DNA of 64,000 nucleotides from UBA4285 sp050944355 (GTDB lineage: Bacteria; Bacillota; Clostridia; Lachnospirales; Lachnospiraceae). Location: assembly GCA_050944355.1 (NCBI GenBank), contig JBMNQX010000004.1, positions 1-64,000 on the forward strand. Reading direction: 5' to 3'. Of the stretch, positions 1 to 7,877 are shown piece by piece (position 1 is the stretch's first letter; the number at the start of each line of letters is the position of its first letter). Below the pieces are notes generated by a model. That model did no database searches. It saw only the letters and a program-made list of their open reading frames with translations, and was not told the DNA's origin. The position numbers and the translations under genes are program-made.

Positions 1-60
1 CGAGTGGAAGTGCCGCGAGGCACGGAGCGGAGCAGTACTAATAGGTCGAGGGCTTAATCA
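1..60 (+). rRNA. rrl: 23S ribosomal RNA, 3' end (partial)
   Basis: The first 60 bases carry the conserved 3' terminus of bacterial 23S rRNA, including the words AGTACTAATAGGTCGAGGGC. The gene is cut by the window edge. The exact mature 3' end is inferred to lie near base 60, where similarity to the conserved terminus stops. Confidence 0.93.
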
Positions 61-152
61 GAAAGCGCAGAAGGCGGTAAGGAAAAGAAGGATATGTTGA
101 CATGTGCAGTTTTGAGGGAACAGGAAAGTGAGTTCCCCGACATTTGTCATAC
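61..152 (+). other. Spacer between 23S rRNA and tRNA-Trp, no 5S gene
   Basis: Ninety-two bases separate the 23S end from the tRNA. None of the 5S rRNA consensus words is present and the stretch is shorter than a 5S gene. It contains one copy of the dispersed octamer ATTTGTCA (142-149) and presumably part of the 23S processing stem. Confidence 0.7.
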
Positions 153-223
153 AGGGGTGTGGTGAAGTGGTATCATAGGGGTCTCCAAAACCTTTGGTGG
201 GAGTTCGATTCTCTCCACCCCTG
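153..223 (+). tRNA. trnW: tRNA-Trp (anticodon CCA)
   Basis: A full cloverleaf folds. The acceptor stem pairs AGGGGTG (153-159) with CACCCCT (216-222), followed by discriminator G223. The D stem is GTGA/TCAT. The anticodon stem GGGGT/ACCTT encloses the loop CTCCAAA with anticodon CCA at 185-187. The T stem GGGAG/CTCTC encloses TTCGATT. The terminal CCA is not encoded, so it must be added after transcription. It probably shares the rRNA transcript. Confidence 0.95.
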
Positions 224-232
224 CTTGTTTTT

Positions 233-263
233 ACCGTCTGTCGTCTGACAGGCGGTGTTTTTG
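233..263 (+). terminator. Intrinsic terminator after tRNA-Trp
   Basis: A ten-pair stem ACCGTCTGTC/GACAGGCGGT with a GTCT loop is followed by GTTTTTG. It ends the rRNA-tRNA transcript. Confidence 0.88.
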
Positions 264-299
264 TATTCTTTCTTCGGAAATTCTCTGCGCATGAATTTC

Positions 300-340
300 G
301 AAAAAAACGGGGCTGTGGCACTTTCGCGCCGCAGCCCCGT
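300..340 (-). terminator. Intrinsic terminator of the carbamate kinase gene
   Basis: Read on the minus strand, a GC-rich stem CGGGGCTG.../...CAGCCCCG with a short loop is followed by seven T residues (plus-strand A tract 301-307). It lies about 30 bases past the arcC stop codon. Confidence 0.9.
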
Positions 341-369
341 GATGGCCTGAAAATTTCAGCCCTTTAAGG

Positions 370-1311
370 TTATTTCGTGATTCTTGTTCCGGTTGTTCCG
401 GCAACAGCTTCTTTTGCCTTCTCAAGGCTTGAGATGATAGCCTGACGGTCCGGATCATCGTTGACGAATCGGATGGAAGCGTCGACTTTCGGCAGAGTGG
501 TGATGGCCGGGAAGACGCCTTCTTTCATGAGCTTCTGCAGATCGTGTGCCTTGACCGCATCAAAGCATTTTTCCTCAGGGGTTCCTTTGCCGATTGTGAG
601 TTTCTCATAGCCGGTGAGGAAGAGAAGCGTCGAGGCGCCCAGCTGAGACGCGAGTTCCATGGCGGTGTAATCTTTCTCAATGATGGCGCTGGCGCCTTTT
701 AAGTGCGTGCCCTGCTGAATGACCGGGATACCGCCGCCGCCGGCTGCGATGACGATCTGTCCCGCGTCGGAAAGTGTGCGGATGGCGTCGATTTCATAGA
801 TATCGATCGGCATCGGAGAGGCGATGATGCGCTTCCAGACACCCGGCTCGACTTCCGTCACATAGTTGCCCTTTTCCTCCTCTGCTTCCGCTTCTTCTTT
901 GGTGAGCGGGAGGCCGATGATCTTTGTCGGCTCACTGAAGGCGCTGTCGAACGGGTCCACACGCACCTGTGTGATGATGGTGGCGACCGTCTTGTAGATG
1001 CCGCGGTTTAAGAGCTCTTCGCGGATGGCATTCTGCAGGTCATATCCGATATAGCCTTCGCTCATCGCGCCGCAGACAGACATCGGAGCTTCCGTGCGGC
1101 CGCTGTTCTTGTCAAGCTTGGCGTATTCACTCATGGCGGAGCGGATCATGCCGACCTGCGGACCGTTGCTGTGCGTCACGACAACCTGATACCGCTCTTC
1201 CACGAGATCCGCAACGGCTCTGGCCGCCTTTTTGACATTTTCCTTCTGGGCCGCAAACGTCTCGCCGAATGCATTCCGGCCGAGAGCGACGACGATTTTC
1301 TTATTATCCAT
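370..1311 (-). CDS. arcC: Carbamate kinase
   Basis: Predicted cytoplasmic carbamate kinase of 313 residues, a normal length for the family. It would transfer phosphate between carbamoyl phosphate and ADP, giving ATP at the end of arginine, agmatine or purine/allantoin breakdown. Family motifs visible are THSNGPQVG near residue 45, a glycine-rich AAGGGGIPV near 191 and a conserved C-terminal half. The N-terminal loop reads ALGRNAFG instead of the usual ALGGNA, so a phosphate-loop glycine is arginine. The overall pattern resembles YqeA-type paralogues more than ArcC of the arginine deiminase operon. No arcA, arcB or transcarbamylase gene is next to it, so the pathway is unclear. It has its own promoter and terminator. 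Confidence 0.88.
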   Translation of the reverse strand: MDNKKIVVALGRNAFGETFAAQKENVKKAARAVADLVEERYQVVVTHSNGPQVGMIRSAMSEYAKLDKNSGRTEAPMSVCGAMSEGYIGYDLQNAIREELLNRGIYKTVATIITQVRVDPFDSAFSEPTKIIGLPLTKEEAEAEEEKGNYVTEVEPGVWKRIIASPMPIDIYEIDAIRTLSDAGQIVIAAGGGGIPVIQQGTHLKGASAIIEKDYTAMELASQLGASTLLFLTGYEKLTIGKGTPEEKCFDAVKAHDLQKLMKEGVFPAITTLPKVDASIRFVNDDPDRQAIISSLEKAKEAVAGTTGTRITK

Positions 1312-1409
1312 AGACTTCTCCGATCTTTACGATTGACAGAATTTCGTGGACAGCAGCGTCCCTTTCCGATTCATGACAAATGTGCGCCCACGATCGATTT
1401 CTGTTAAAG

Positions 1410-1438
1410 ATTATAAACAACCGGGGTGTGAAATGCAA
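1410..1438 (-). promoter_or_regulatory. Promoter of arcC
   Basis: On the minus strand TTGCAT and TATAAT are separated by exactly 17 bases. Transcription would begin near 1403, leaving a leader of about 90 bases that contains one ATTTGTCA octamer (1374-1381). Confidence 0.75.
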
Positions 1439-1460
1439 TGAACATGGGCATTTCGTCCGC

Positions 1461-1489
1461 TTTACATGCCGGCCGGTTCAGTGTAGAAT
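1461..1489 (+). promoter_or_regulatory. Promoter of the ABC-F gene
   Basis: TTTACA and TAGAAT are separated by 17 bases, 33 bases before the start codon. It is divergent from, and about 25 bases away from, the arcC promoter. Confidence 0.75.
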
Positions 1490-1522
1490 TTAATTATCTA
1501 TGCAATAAAGGAGAAAATTACT

Positions 1523-3163
1523 ATGATCAGCGCTGACAACGTAACCTACCGGGTTGGCAAGAAGGCCCTTTTTGAAGATGTGAACATCAAGTTCACCGAA
1601 GGAAACTGCTACGGCCTGATTGGTGCCAACGGTGCCGGCAAGTCCACGTTTTTGAAGATCCTGTCCGGACAGCTCGAGCCCACAAAAGGCGATATCAGCA
1701 TGACGCCGGGGCAGAGACTTTCATTTCTGGAGCAGGATCATTTCAAGTACGATGAGTACAAGGTACTGGACACTGTCATCATGGGCAATAAGCGCCTGTA
1801 TGACATCATGAAAGAAAAAGATGCGATCTACGCGAAACCGGATTTCTCGGAAGAGGACGGCGTGAAAGCGAGCGAGCTCGAGGCAGAATTTGCCGACATG
1901 AACGGATGGGAAGCGGAATCCGACGCGGCGACGCTCCTGAACGGCCTTGGCATTCCGACTGAGTTTCACGAGATGCAGATGAAAGAGCTGAACGGCTCTC
2001 AGAAGGTCAAGGTTCTGCTGGCCAAGGCACTGTTTGGAAATCCGGACATTCTGCTGCTCGACGAGCCGACCAACCATCTGGATCTGGATGCGATTCAGTG
2101 GCTTGAAGAGTTTCTGATCAACTTCGACAACACGGTCATCGTGGTCTCACACGACCGCTACTTCCTCAACAAAGTCTGCACGCAGATCGCGGATATCGAC
2201 TACGGAAAAATCCGCCTGTACGCCGGCAACTACGATTTCTGGTATGAGTCCAGTCAGCTGCTGATCCGTCAGATGAAGGAAGCAAACAAGAAGAAGGAAG
2301 AGAAGATCAAGGAACTGAAGGAATTCATCTCCCGTTTCTCGGCCAACGCTTCCAAGTCCAAGCAGGCGACTTCGAGAAAGCGCGCCCTCGAGAAGATCGA
2401 GCTCGATGAGATCCGGCCCTCAAGCCGCAAATATCCGTACATCGATTTCCGCCCGGCGCGCGAAATCGGGAATGATGTTCTGGAAGTTTCCCATCTCTCG
2501 AAGACGGTTGACGGCGTGAAGCTTCTGGACGATGTGTCCTTCATTGTGGGACATGACGACAAAATCGCATTTGTCGGGGCGAACGAGCAGGCGACGACGG
2601 AACTGTTCAAGATTCTGGCCGGCGAAGAAGAGCCGGACGAGGGAATGGTGAAATGGGGCGTCACGACAAATGTGGCGTATTTTCCGAAGGACAACACGAA
2701 GATTTTCGACAACGACATGACGATCGTGGAGTGGCTGACGCAGTATTCACCGGATCCGGATCCGACGTATGTGCGCGGATTCCTGGGCAGAATGCTTTTT
2801 GCCGGCGAGGACGGCGTCAAGAAAGTGAAGGTTCTGTCCGGAGGTGAGAAGGTGCGCGTGCTGCTCTCCAAGATGATGATTATGGCGAGCAACGTGCTGA
2901 TTTTCGACGATCCGACGAACCACCTCGACATGGAGTCGATCACGGCGCTGAACAACGCGGTGATCAAGTTCACGGGCGTTGTGCTTTTCACATCGCACGA
3001 TCATCAGTTTATTCAGACGACGGCCAACCGGATCATGGAAATTGTTCCGGGCGGCAGGCTGATCGACAAGATCACGACATATGACGATTATCTTGCCAGT
3101 GATGATATGGCACGCAAGCGCCAGGTTCTCTCGGCAAGTGAGGATGACGAAGACGTCGACTGA
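1523..3163 (+). CDS. ykpA: ABC-F family ATPase, YkpA/YbiT type
   Basis: Soluble ABC-F protein of 546 residues with two ABC domains and no membrane segments. Members of this family act on the ribosome near the E site. Domain 1 has Walker A GANGAGKST near residue 35, signature LNGSQ and Walker B LLLDEPTNHLD. A charged ABC-F linker rich in Lys/Glu follows (about 245-310). In domain 2 the Walker A position is degenerate (GANEQATTELF), the signature is LSGGE and the Walker B end is DDPTNHLD. The same degeneracy is known in Bacillus YkpA, so it is a family trait and not local decay. The start is supported by AAAGGAG nine bases upstream. It is probably a translation factor, not a drug exporter. Confidence 0.93.
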   Translation: MISADNVTYRVGKKALFEDVNIKFTEGNCYGLIGANGAGKSTFLKILSGQLEPTKGDISMTPGQRLSFLEQDHFKYDEYKVLDTVIMGNKRLYDIMKEKDAIYAKPDFSEEDGVKASELEAEFADMNGWEAESDAATLLNGLGIPTEFHEMQMKELNGSQKVKVLLAKALFGNPDILLLDEPTNHLDLDAIQWLEEFLINFDNTVIVVSHDRYFLNKVCTQIADIDYGKIRLYAGNYDFWYESSQLLIRQMKEANKKKEEKIKELKEFISRFSANASKSKQATSRKRALEKIELDEIRPSSRKYPYIDFRPAREIGNDVLEVSHLSKTVDGVKLLDDVSFIVGHDDKIAFVGANEQATTELFKILAGEEEPDEGMVKWGVTTNVAYFPKDNTKIFDNDMTIVEWLTQYSPDPDPTYVRGFLGRMLFAGEDGVKKVKVLSGGEKVRVLLSKMMIMASNVLIFDDPTNHLDMESITALNNAVIKFTGVVLFTSHDHQFIQTTANRIMEIVPGGRLIDKITTYDDYLASDDMARKRQVLSASEDDEDVD

Positions 3164-3215
3164 CAAGAGAGCCAGGGGCTCTTTTGCGGCGTCTGATTTC
3201 AGAATGGGAGGAAGA

Positions 3216-6176
3216 ATGAGCACAGGCAGCAGCAGACAGACAAAAAAGAAAGCCGCTGTCAGGCAGTCAGGTTCCGGAACAGCCAGAAACACCGGAAGAC
3301 GTACGGAGACAGGGAGCAGAAAAGCACAGGGGAAGACCAGACAGTCAGAGGCTGCCGGGAGTGTTTCCGTGCAGGAGCCGGTCCGCCGCGAGGTCAGTAT
3401 ACTCGTGGCAGGGGCAGTCCTCCTGCTGCTGCTGCTCAGTGTGTTCGGAGTCGGCGGTGTGGCCGGAGACTATATCCGCATGGTGCTTTTCGGGCTGACA
3501 GGCGTCCTGGCCTATGTGCTGCCATTTGCCATCGGGGCGGCTCTCTGGTACGGCATGAGCTGTCAGTTTCCGCATGTCGCGAGGGTGAAGATTATTTCCG
3601 GTGCGGTGGGGCTGGCCGCCATTGACGGTCTGATCAGCCGGATCTGGAATGTACCCCCGATAAGCGGCACGCCTGTCGTTGAATTTTATACGGACTCGGC
3701 GCAGTATCTGCGCGGCGGCGGTCTGATCGGAGGGCTGTTCAGTCTTCTGCTCAGCCCGCTCGGGACGCCGGGCACGATTGTCATTGAAATTGTTGTTATT
3801 CTCATCTGCCTTGTTCTCATCACGGGGCAGACGATACGGTCGCGGATTGAGGCCGGGCGCCGCCAGGCCCGGGAGGCCGCAAAGCGGAACGCGCAGGAGC
3901 GGGAAGATTATCGCGAATATGCGGACCGCCGGGCCGAGGAGCGGCTTCAGGCGAGGCAGAACGAACGAGAGATGCAGTTCAAACGCCAGGTTTCACAGAC
4001 GACGCTTGACGGCGGCGCGGCCGGAAGCGGCGAGATTCTGGGAGCTCCGCAGGGAGAAGGCGCGGAGGTTCCGGTTTACGATCAGTATGACAGTGTCCTG
4101 AAGGCGAGGAAGTCTTCGGCTTCGATCATGCGTCAGAAGAGCCGGAATCAGAAGCTGACGAGGCAGGAAAAGAACGCGAGGAAACTTTCCGAGAGAGAAA
4201 AGCAGGAGCGCATGAGACAGCTTGAGCGCACGCACACCGGCATTGCCGGCACGGACATTCTGCCGCCGCCGGAGCCGCTCAACCAGGACATGCACGAAAT
4301 CCTGAACACGCAGGAAAGCGGCGGGCGGATTCTCGGCCCTGAGCCCATGGCAGATGCTTCGGCAGACGCATCCGGTGAAACGGCATCCGCCGCAGCGGCA
4401 GAACCGGAAATCTCAGCGGCGCAGAGAAATCAGAGAGCAGCGGACGCAGAGGACGATGAGTGGACGATTCAGGATCTGCGCGGAACAGAACCGCAGACGG
4501 AGGCTCAGGAAAAGCCGGCCGCGGACAGACTGCTGAAGACAGATTACCGCACTCCGGTATCGACAGAGACGGCTCTCGAGGCGGCCGGAGCCGGCGCGGC
4601 GGCGCGGGCTTCAAAAGAGGCAAAGCAGCTTGAGGCGGCGGAAGCCGCACAAAAAGCGCAGGAAGCCGAGAAGGAAGCGGAGGAGGGAGCGGCCAGAAAA
4701 CAGAAGCCTTACACTTTCCCGCCGCTGTCACTTCTGAAGAGCGGAAAGAACGGCGCAAATCAGGCGCAGGCCGCCGAGAATCAGGCGACCGCCCGAAAAC
4801 TCCAGCAGACGCTGCAGAACTTCGGCGTGCAGGCGACGATCACGAATATCGCGTGCGGGCCGGCTGTCACAAGATATGAAATTCAGCCGGAGATGGGCGT
4901 GAAGGTCAGCAAGATTGTCAGCCTGTCAGACGACATCAAACTCAACCTCGCGGCGGCGGACATAAGAATTGAAGCTCCGATTCCGGGCAAAGCGGCCATC
5001 GGCATCGAGGTGCCGAACAAGGCGCCGAGTGCGGTTATGATCCGGGATATCTTCGAGTCGGAGGCATTCAGGACGAGCAAGTCTCCGATTGCCTTTGCCG
5101 TCGGCAAAGATCTGGGCGGCAAGCCGGTCGTGGCCGACATCGCGAAGATGCCGCACCTTCTGATCGCGGGAGCCACGGGCTCCGGTAAATCGGTGTGCAT
5201 CAACTCTATCATTGTGAGTATTCTGTATCATGCGACGCCGCAGCAGGTGCGCATGATTCTGGTCGACCCGAAGGTCGTAGAACTGAATGTATACAGCGGA
5301 ATTCCGCATCTGCTTCTCCCGGTCGTGACGGACCCGAAGAAGGCGTCGGGCGCTCTGAACTGGGCGGTGGCGCAGATGGACGAGCGGTACCGCAAATTTG
5401 CCAAAGCCGGCGCCAAGAACCTGAAAGATTACAACGCGAAGGTGCCGTCGCTGCCGCCTGACAAGGACGGCAAAAAGCCGGAGAAACTGCCGCAGCTTCT
5501 GATCATCATCGACGAGCTGGCAGATCTTATGATGGTGGCGCCCGGCGAGGTGGAGCAGGCGATCATCCGTCTGGCCCAGCTGGCGCGCGCGGCCGGAATT
5601 CATCTGATCATCGCGACGCAGCGGCCGTCGGTCAACGTCATCACCGGCCTGATCAAGGCCAATGTTCCGTCCAGAATCGCATTTGCCGTGTCTTCGGGCG
5701 TCGACTCGCGCACGATCATCGACATGAACGGCGCGGAGAAGCTTCTGGGCAAGGGCGACATGCTGTTCTTCCCGACGGGATATCCGAAACCGAAACGGGT
5801 GCAGGGTACATTTGTCAGCGATGAAGAAGTGACGAGAGTTGTGGAATACGTCAAGGCACACAACGCGGTGGAAGACGCGGGACAGCAGCAGGCAGCGGTT
5901 GAGCAGGCTGTGGAGGCCGCGGCTTCGCCAAAGGACGACAAGCGGTCGGAAGTCGACGAGCTGTTTGAAGAGGCCGGGCGTTTCCTGATCAAGCAGGATC
6001 ACGCGTCGACAGGCAGTCTGCAGAGAAATTTCCGCATCGGGTTTAACAGGGCCGGCCGGATCATGGACCAGCTGGCCGCAGCCGGTGTCGTCACGGAAGG
6101 AAACGGCACCAAGGCAAGAGAAGTTCTCATGAACGAGGAGCAGTTTGAGGAATATCTTAAAACTAAGAATTCCTGA
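3216..6176 (+). CDS. ftsK: DNA translocase FtsK/SpoIIIE
   Basis: Septal DNA pump of 986 residues that clears chromosome arms from the closing septum. The start at 3216 follows GGGAGGAAG; upstream in-frame ATGs lie inside or against the preceding gene. Hydrophobic segments at about 60-180 form the membrane anchor. A long charged, Ala/Glu/Arg-rich linker runs to about 500. The motor carries Walker A GATGSGKS near 652 and Walker B IIIDELADL near 762. The C-terminal gamma winged helix (DELFEEAGRFLI onwards, about 911-986) reads polar DNA motifs in known homologues. The stop codon TGA is the first three bases of an ATTTGTCA octamer in reverse orientation. It probably shares a transcript with ykpA (52-base gap) and fhs (19-base gap). 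Confidence 0.96.
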   Translation: MSTGSSRQTKKKAAVRQSGSGTARNTGRRTETGSRKAQGKTRQSEAAGSVSVQEPVRREVSILVAGAVLLLLLLSVFGVGGVAGDYIRMVLFGLTGVLAYVLPFAIGAALWYGMSCQFPHVARVKIISGAVGLAAIDGLISRIWNVPPISGTPVVEFYTDSAQYLRGGGLIGGLFSLLLSPLGTPGTIVIEIVVILICLVLITGQTIRSRIEAGRRQAREAAKRNAQEREDYREYADRRAEERLQARQNEREMQFKRQVSQTTLDGGAAGSGEILGAPQGEGAEVPVYDQYDSVLKARKSSASIMRQKSRNQKLTRQEKNARKLSEREKQERMRQLERTHTGIAGTDILPPPEPLNQDMHEILNTQESGGRILGPEPMADASADASGETASAAAAEPEISAAQRNQRAADAEDDEWTIQDLRGTEPQTEAQEKPAADRLLKTDYRTPVSTETALEAAGAGAAARASKEAKQLEAAEAAQKAQEAEKEAEEGAARKQKPYTFPPLSLLKSGKNGANQAQAAENQATARKLQQTLQNFGVQATITNIACGPAVTRYEIQPEMGVKVSKIVSLSDDIKLNLAAADIRIEAPIPGKAAIGIEVPNKAPSAVMIRDIFESEAFRTSKSPIAFAVGKDLGGKPVVADIAKMPHLLIAGATGSGKSVCINSIIVSILYHATPQQVRMILVDPKVVELNVYSGIPHLLLPVVTDPKKASGALNWAVAQMDERYRKFAKAGAKNLKDYNAKVPSLPPDKDGKKPEKLPQLLIIIDELADLMMVAPGEVEQAIIRLAQLARAAGIHLIIATQRPSVNVITGLIKANVPSRIAFAVSSGVDSRTIIDMNGAEKLLGKGDMLFFPTGYPKPKRVQGTFVSDEEVTRVVEYVKAHNAVEDAGQQQAAVEQAVEAAASPKDDKRSEVDELFEEAGRFLIKQDHASTGSLQRNFRIGFNRAGRIMDQLAAAGVVTEGNGTKAREVLMNEEQFEEYLKTKNS

Positions 6177-6195
6177 CAAATAAAGGAGGCTAGGG

Positions 6196-7866
6196 ATGAC
6201 CGATATTGAAATCGCGCAGGCAGCGCACATGGAACACATCCGGGATGTTGCGGCGAAAGTTGGAGTCCGCGAGGATGAGCTCGAGTTCTACGGTAAGTAC
6301 AAGGCCAAGATTTCCGATGAGCTGGAAGAAAGGCTGAAATCGGAACCGGACGGTAAACTGATTCTTGTGACAGCGGTCAATCCGACGCCTGCCGGTGAAG
6401 GAAAGACGACGATCAGCATCGGACTTACAGAGGCACTGAACAAGCTCGGGAAAAAGGCCATCGCGGCACTTCGCGAGCCAAGCCTTGGTCCGTGCTTTGG
6501 CATAAAGGGCGGCGCTGCCGGCGGAGGCTTCGCTCAGGTTGTCCCGATGGAGGATCTGAACCTGCATTTCACCGGTGACTTCCACGCGGTGACCAGCGCC
6601 AACAACCTTCTCTCGGCGATGCTCGACAATTCGATGATGCACGGCAATCCGCTTCACATCGATCCAAAGCGGATCGTCTGGAAGCGCTGCATGGACATGA
6701 ATGACAGAGCGCTGCGCAACATCGTCATCGGACTTGGCAAGAAGAGCGACGGCGTTGTGAGAGAGGATCATTTCATCATTACGGTTGCCTCCGAAATCAT
6801 GGCGATCCTGTGCCTGGCCAGCGACATGAAGGATCTGAAGCAGAGACTGTCGCGCATCGTAGCGGCGTATGATGTGGACGGCAACCCGGTGACGGCGGGC
6901 GATTTGCACGCCGCCGGTTCGATGGCGGTGCTGCTCAAGGACGCCATGAAGCCGAACATGATTCAGACACTCGAGAACACGCCGGTACTGGTTCACGGCG
7001 GACCGTTCGCCAACATCGCACACGGGTGCAACTCGCTGCGCGCCACCAGAATGGCCCTGAAGCTCGGTGATTACTGCGTCACCGAGGCAGGATTCGGTGC
7101 GGATCTGGGCGCCGAGAAGTTCTTCGACATCAAGAGCCGTTTCGGAAATCTACATCCGGACTGCGTCGTGCTCGTCGCGACGACCAAGGCGTTCAAGTAC
7201 AACGGCGGCGTTCCGAAGGCGGACGTGAGCAAGCCGAACATGGAAGCGCTCAGGGCCGGCATCTGCAATCTCGACAAGCACGTTGAGAACATGAAGAAGT
7301 TCGGCGTTCCGATTGTCGTGACGCTGAACCACTATATGACCGACACGGAAGAGGAACTCGCATTTGTCAGGAAGCACGTCGAGGACATGGGGTGCGAGTT
7401 TGCGCTGTCCGATGTCTGGGCGAAGGGCGGCGAGGGCGGAAAAGAGCTGGCCGAGAAGGTCCTGAACACGCTTGAGACGAAGAAGTCGGATTTCCATGTG
7501 CTGTATCCGGACGATATGCCGCTCAGAGACAAGATCGTCACGGTCGCGAAGGAAATTTACGGCGCGAAGGATGTCGAGTTCGAGCCGGCGGCCATAAAGG
7601 AACTGAAGCATATCGAGGACATGGGCTTCGGGAAATGCCCGGTGTGCATGGCCAAGACGCAATATTCGCTGTCCGACGATCCGAAGAAGCTCGGACGTCC
7701 GGAAGGGTTCACGCTTCATGTGAGAGAAGTTTCCATGAGCGCGGGCGCCGGATTTGTCGTGGCGCTGACCGGTTCGATACTCACAATGCCGGGGCTTCCG
7801 ACAAAACCGGCGGCGGAGAACATTGATTTTGACACAGAGACCGGCAGAATTGTCGGACTGTTCTGA
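6196..7866 (+). CDS. fhs: Formate--tetrahydrofolate ligase
   Basis: Cytoplasmic enzyme of 556 residues that makes 10-formyl-THF from formate, THF and ATP. It feeds purine and formyl-Met-tRNA synthesis and, in acetogens, the methyl branch of the Wood-Ljungdahl pathway. The ATP-binding loop TPAGEGKTT near residue 64 and the conserved EPSLGPCFGIKGGAAGGG near 94 are intact, and the length matches the family. A strong Shine-Dalgarno AAAGGAGG precedes the start. It is followed 11 bases later by priA. The nearby def and fmt also use formyl groups, so the placement may be functional. No folD or other Wood-Ljungdahl gene is in the window. Confidence 0.97.
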   Translation: MTDIEIAQAAHMEHIRDVAAKVGVREDELEFYGKYKAKISDELEERLKSEPDGKLILVTAVNPTPAGEGKTTISIGLTEALNKLGKKAIAALREPSLGPCFGIKGGAAGGGFAQVVPMEDLNLHFTGDFHAVTSANNLLSAMLDNSMMHGNPLHIDPKRIVWKRCMDMNDRALRNIVIGLGKKSDGVVREDHFIITVASEIMAILCLASDMKDLKQRLSRIVAAYDVDGNPVTAGDLHAAGSMAVLLKDAMKPNMIQTLENTPVLVHGGPFANIAHGCNSLRATRMALKLGDYCVTEAGFGADLGAEKFFDIKSRFGNLHPDCVVLVATTKAFKYNGGVPKADVSKPNMEALRAGICNLDKHVENMKKFGVPIVVTLNHYMTDTEEELAFVRKHVEDMGCEFALSDVWAKGGEGGKELAEKVLNTLETKKSDFHVLYPDDMPLRDKIVTVAKEIYGAKDVEFEPAAIKELKHIEDMGFGKCPVCMAKTQYSLSDDPKKLGRPEGFTLHVREVSMSAGAGFVVALTGSILTMPGLPTKPAAENIDFDTETGRIVGLF

Positions 7867-7877
7867 CAGGACGGTAC

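Noticed and set aside
61..152. 5S rRNA between 23S and tRNA-Trp
   Set aside because: The spacer is too short and lacks 5S consensus segments.
2590..2630. Degenerate second Walker A in the ABC-F protein as a sign of decay
   Set aside because: The same change is found in intact YkpA-type homologues and the rest of the gene is well conserved.
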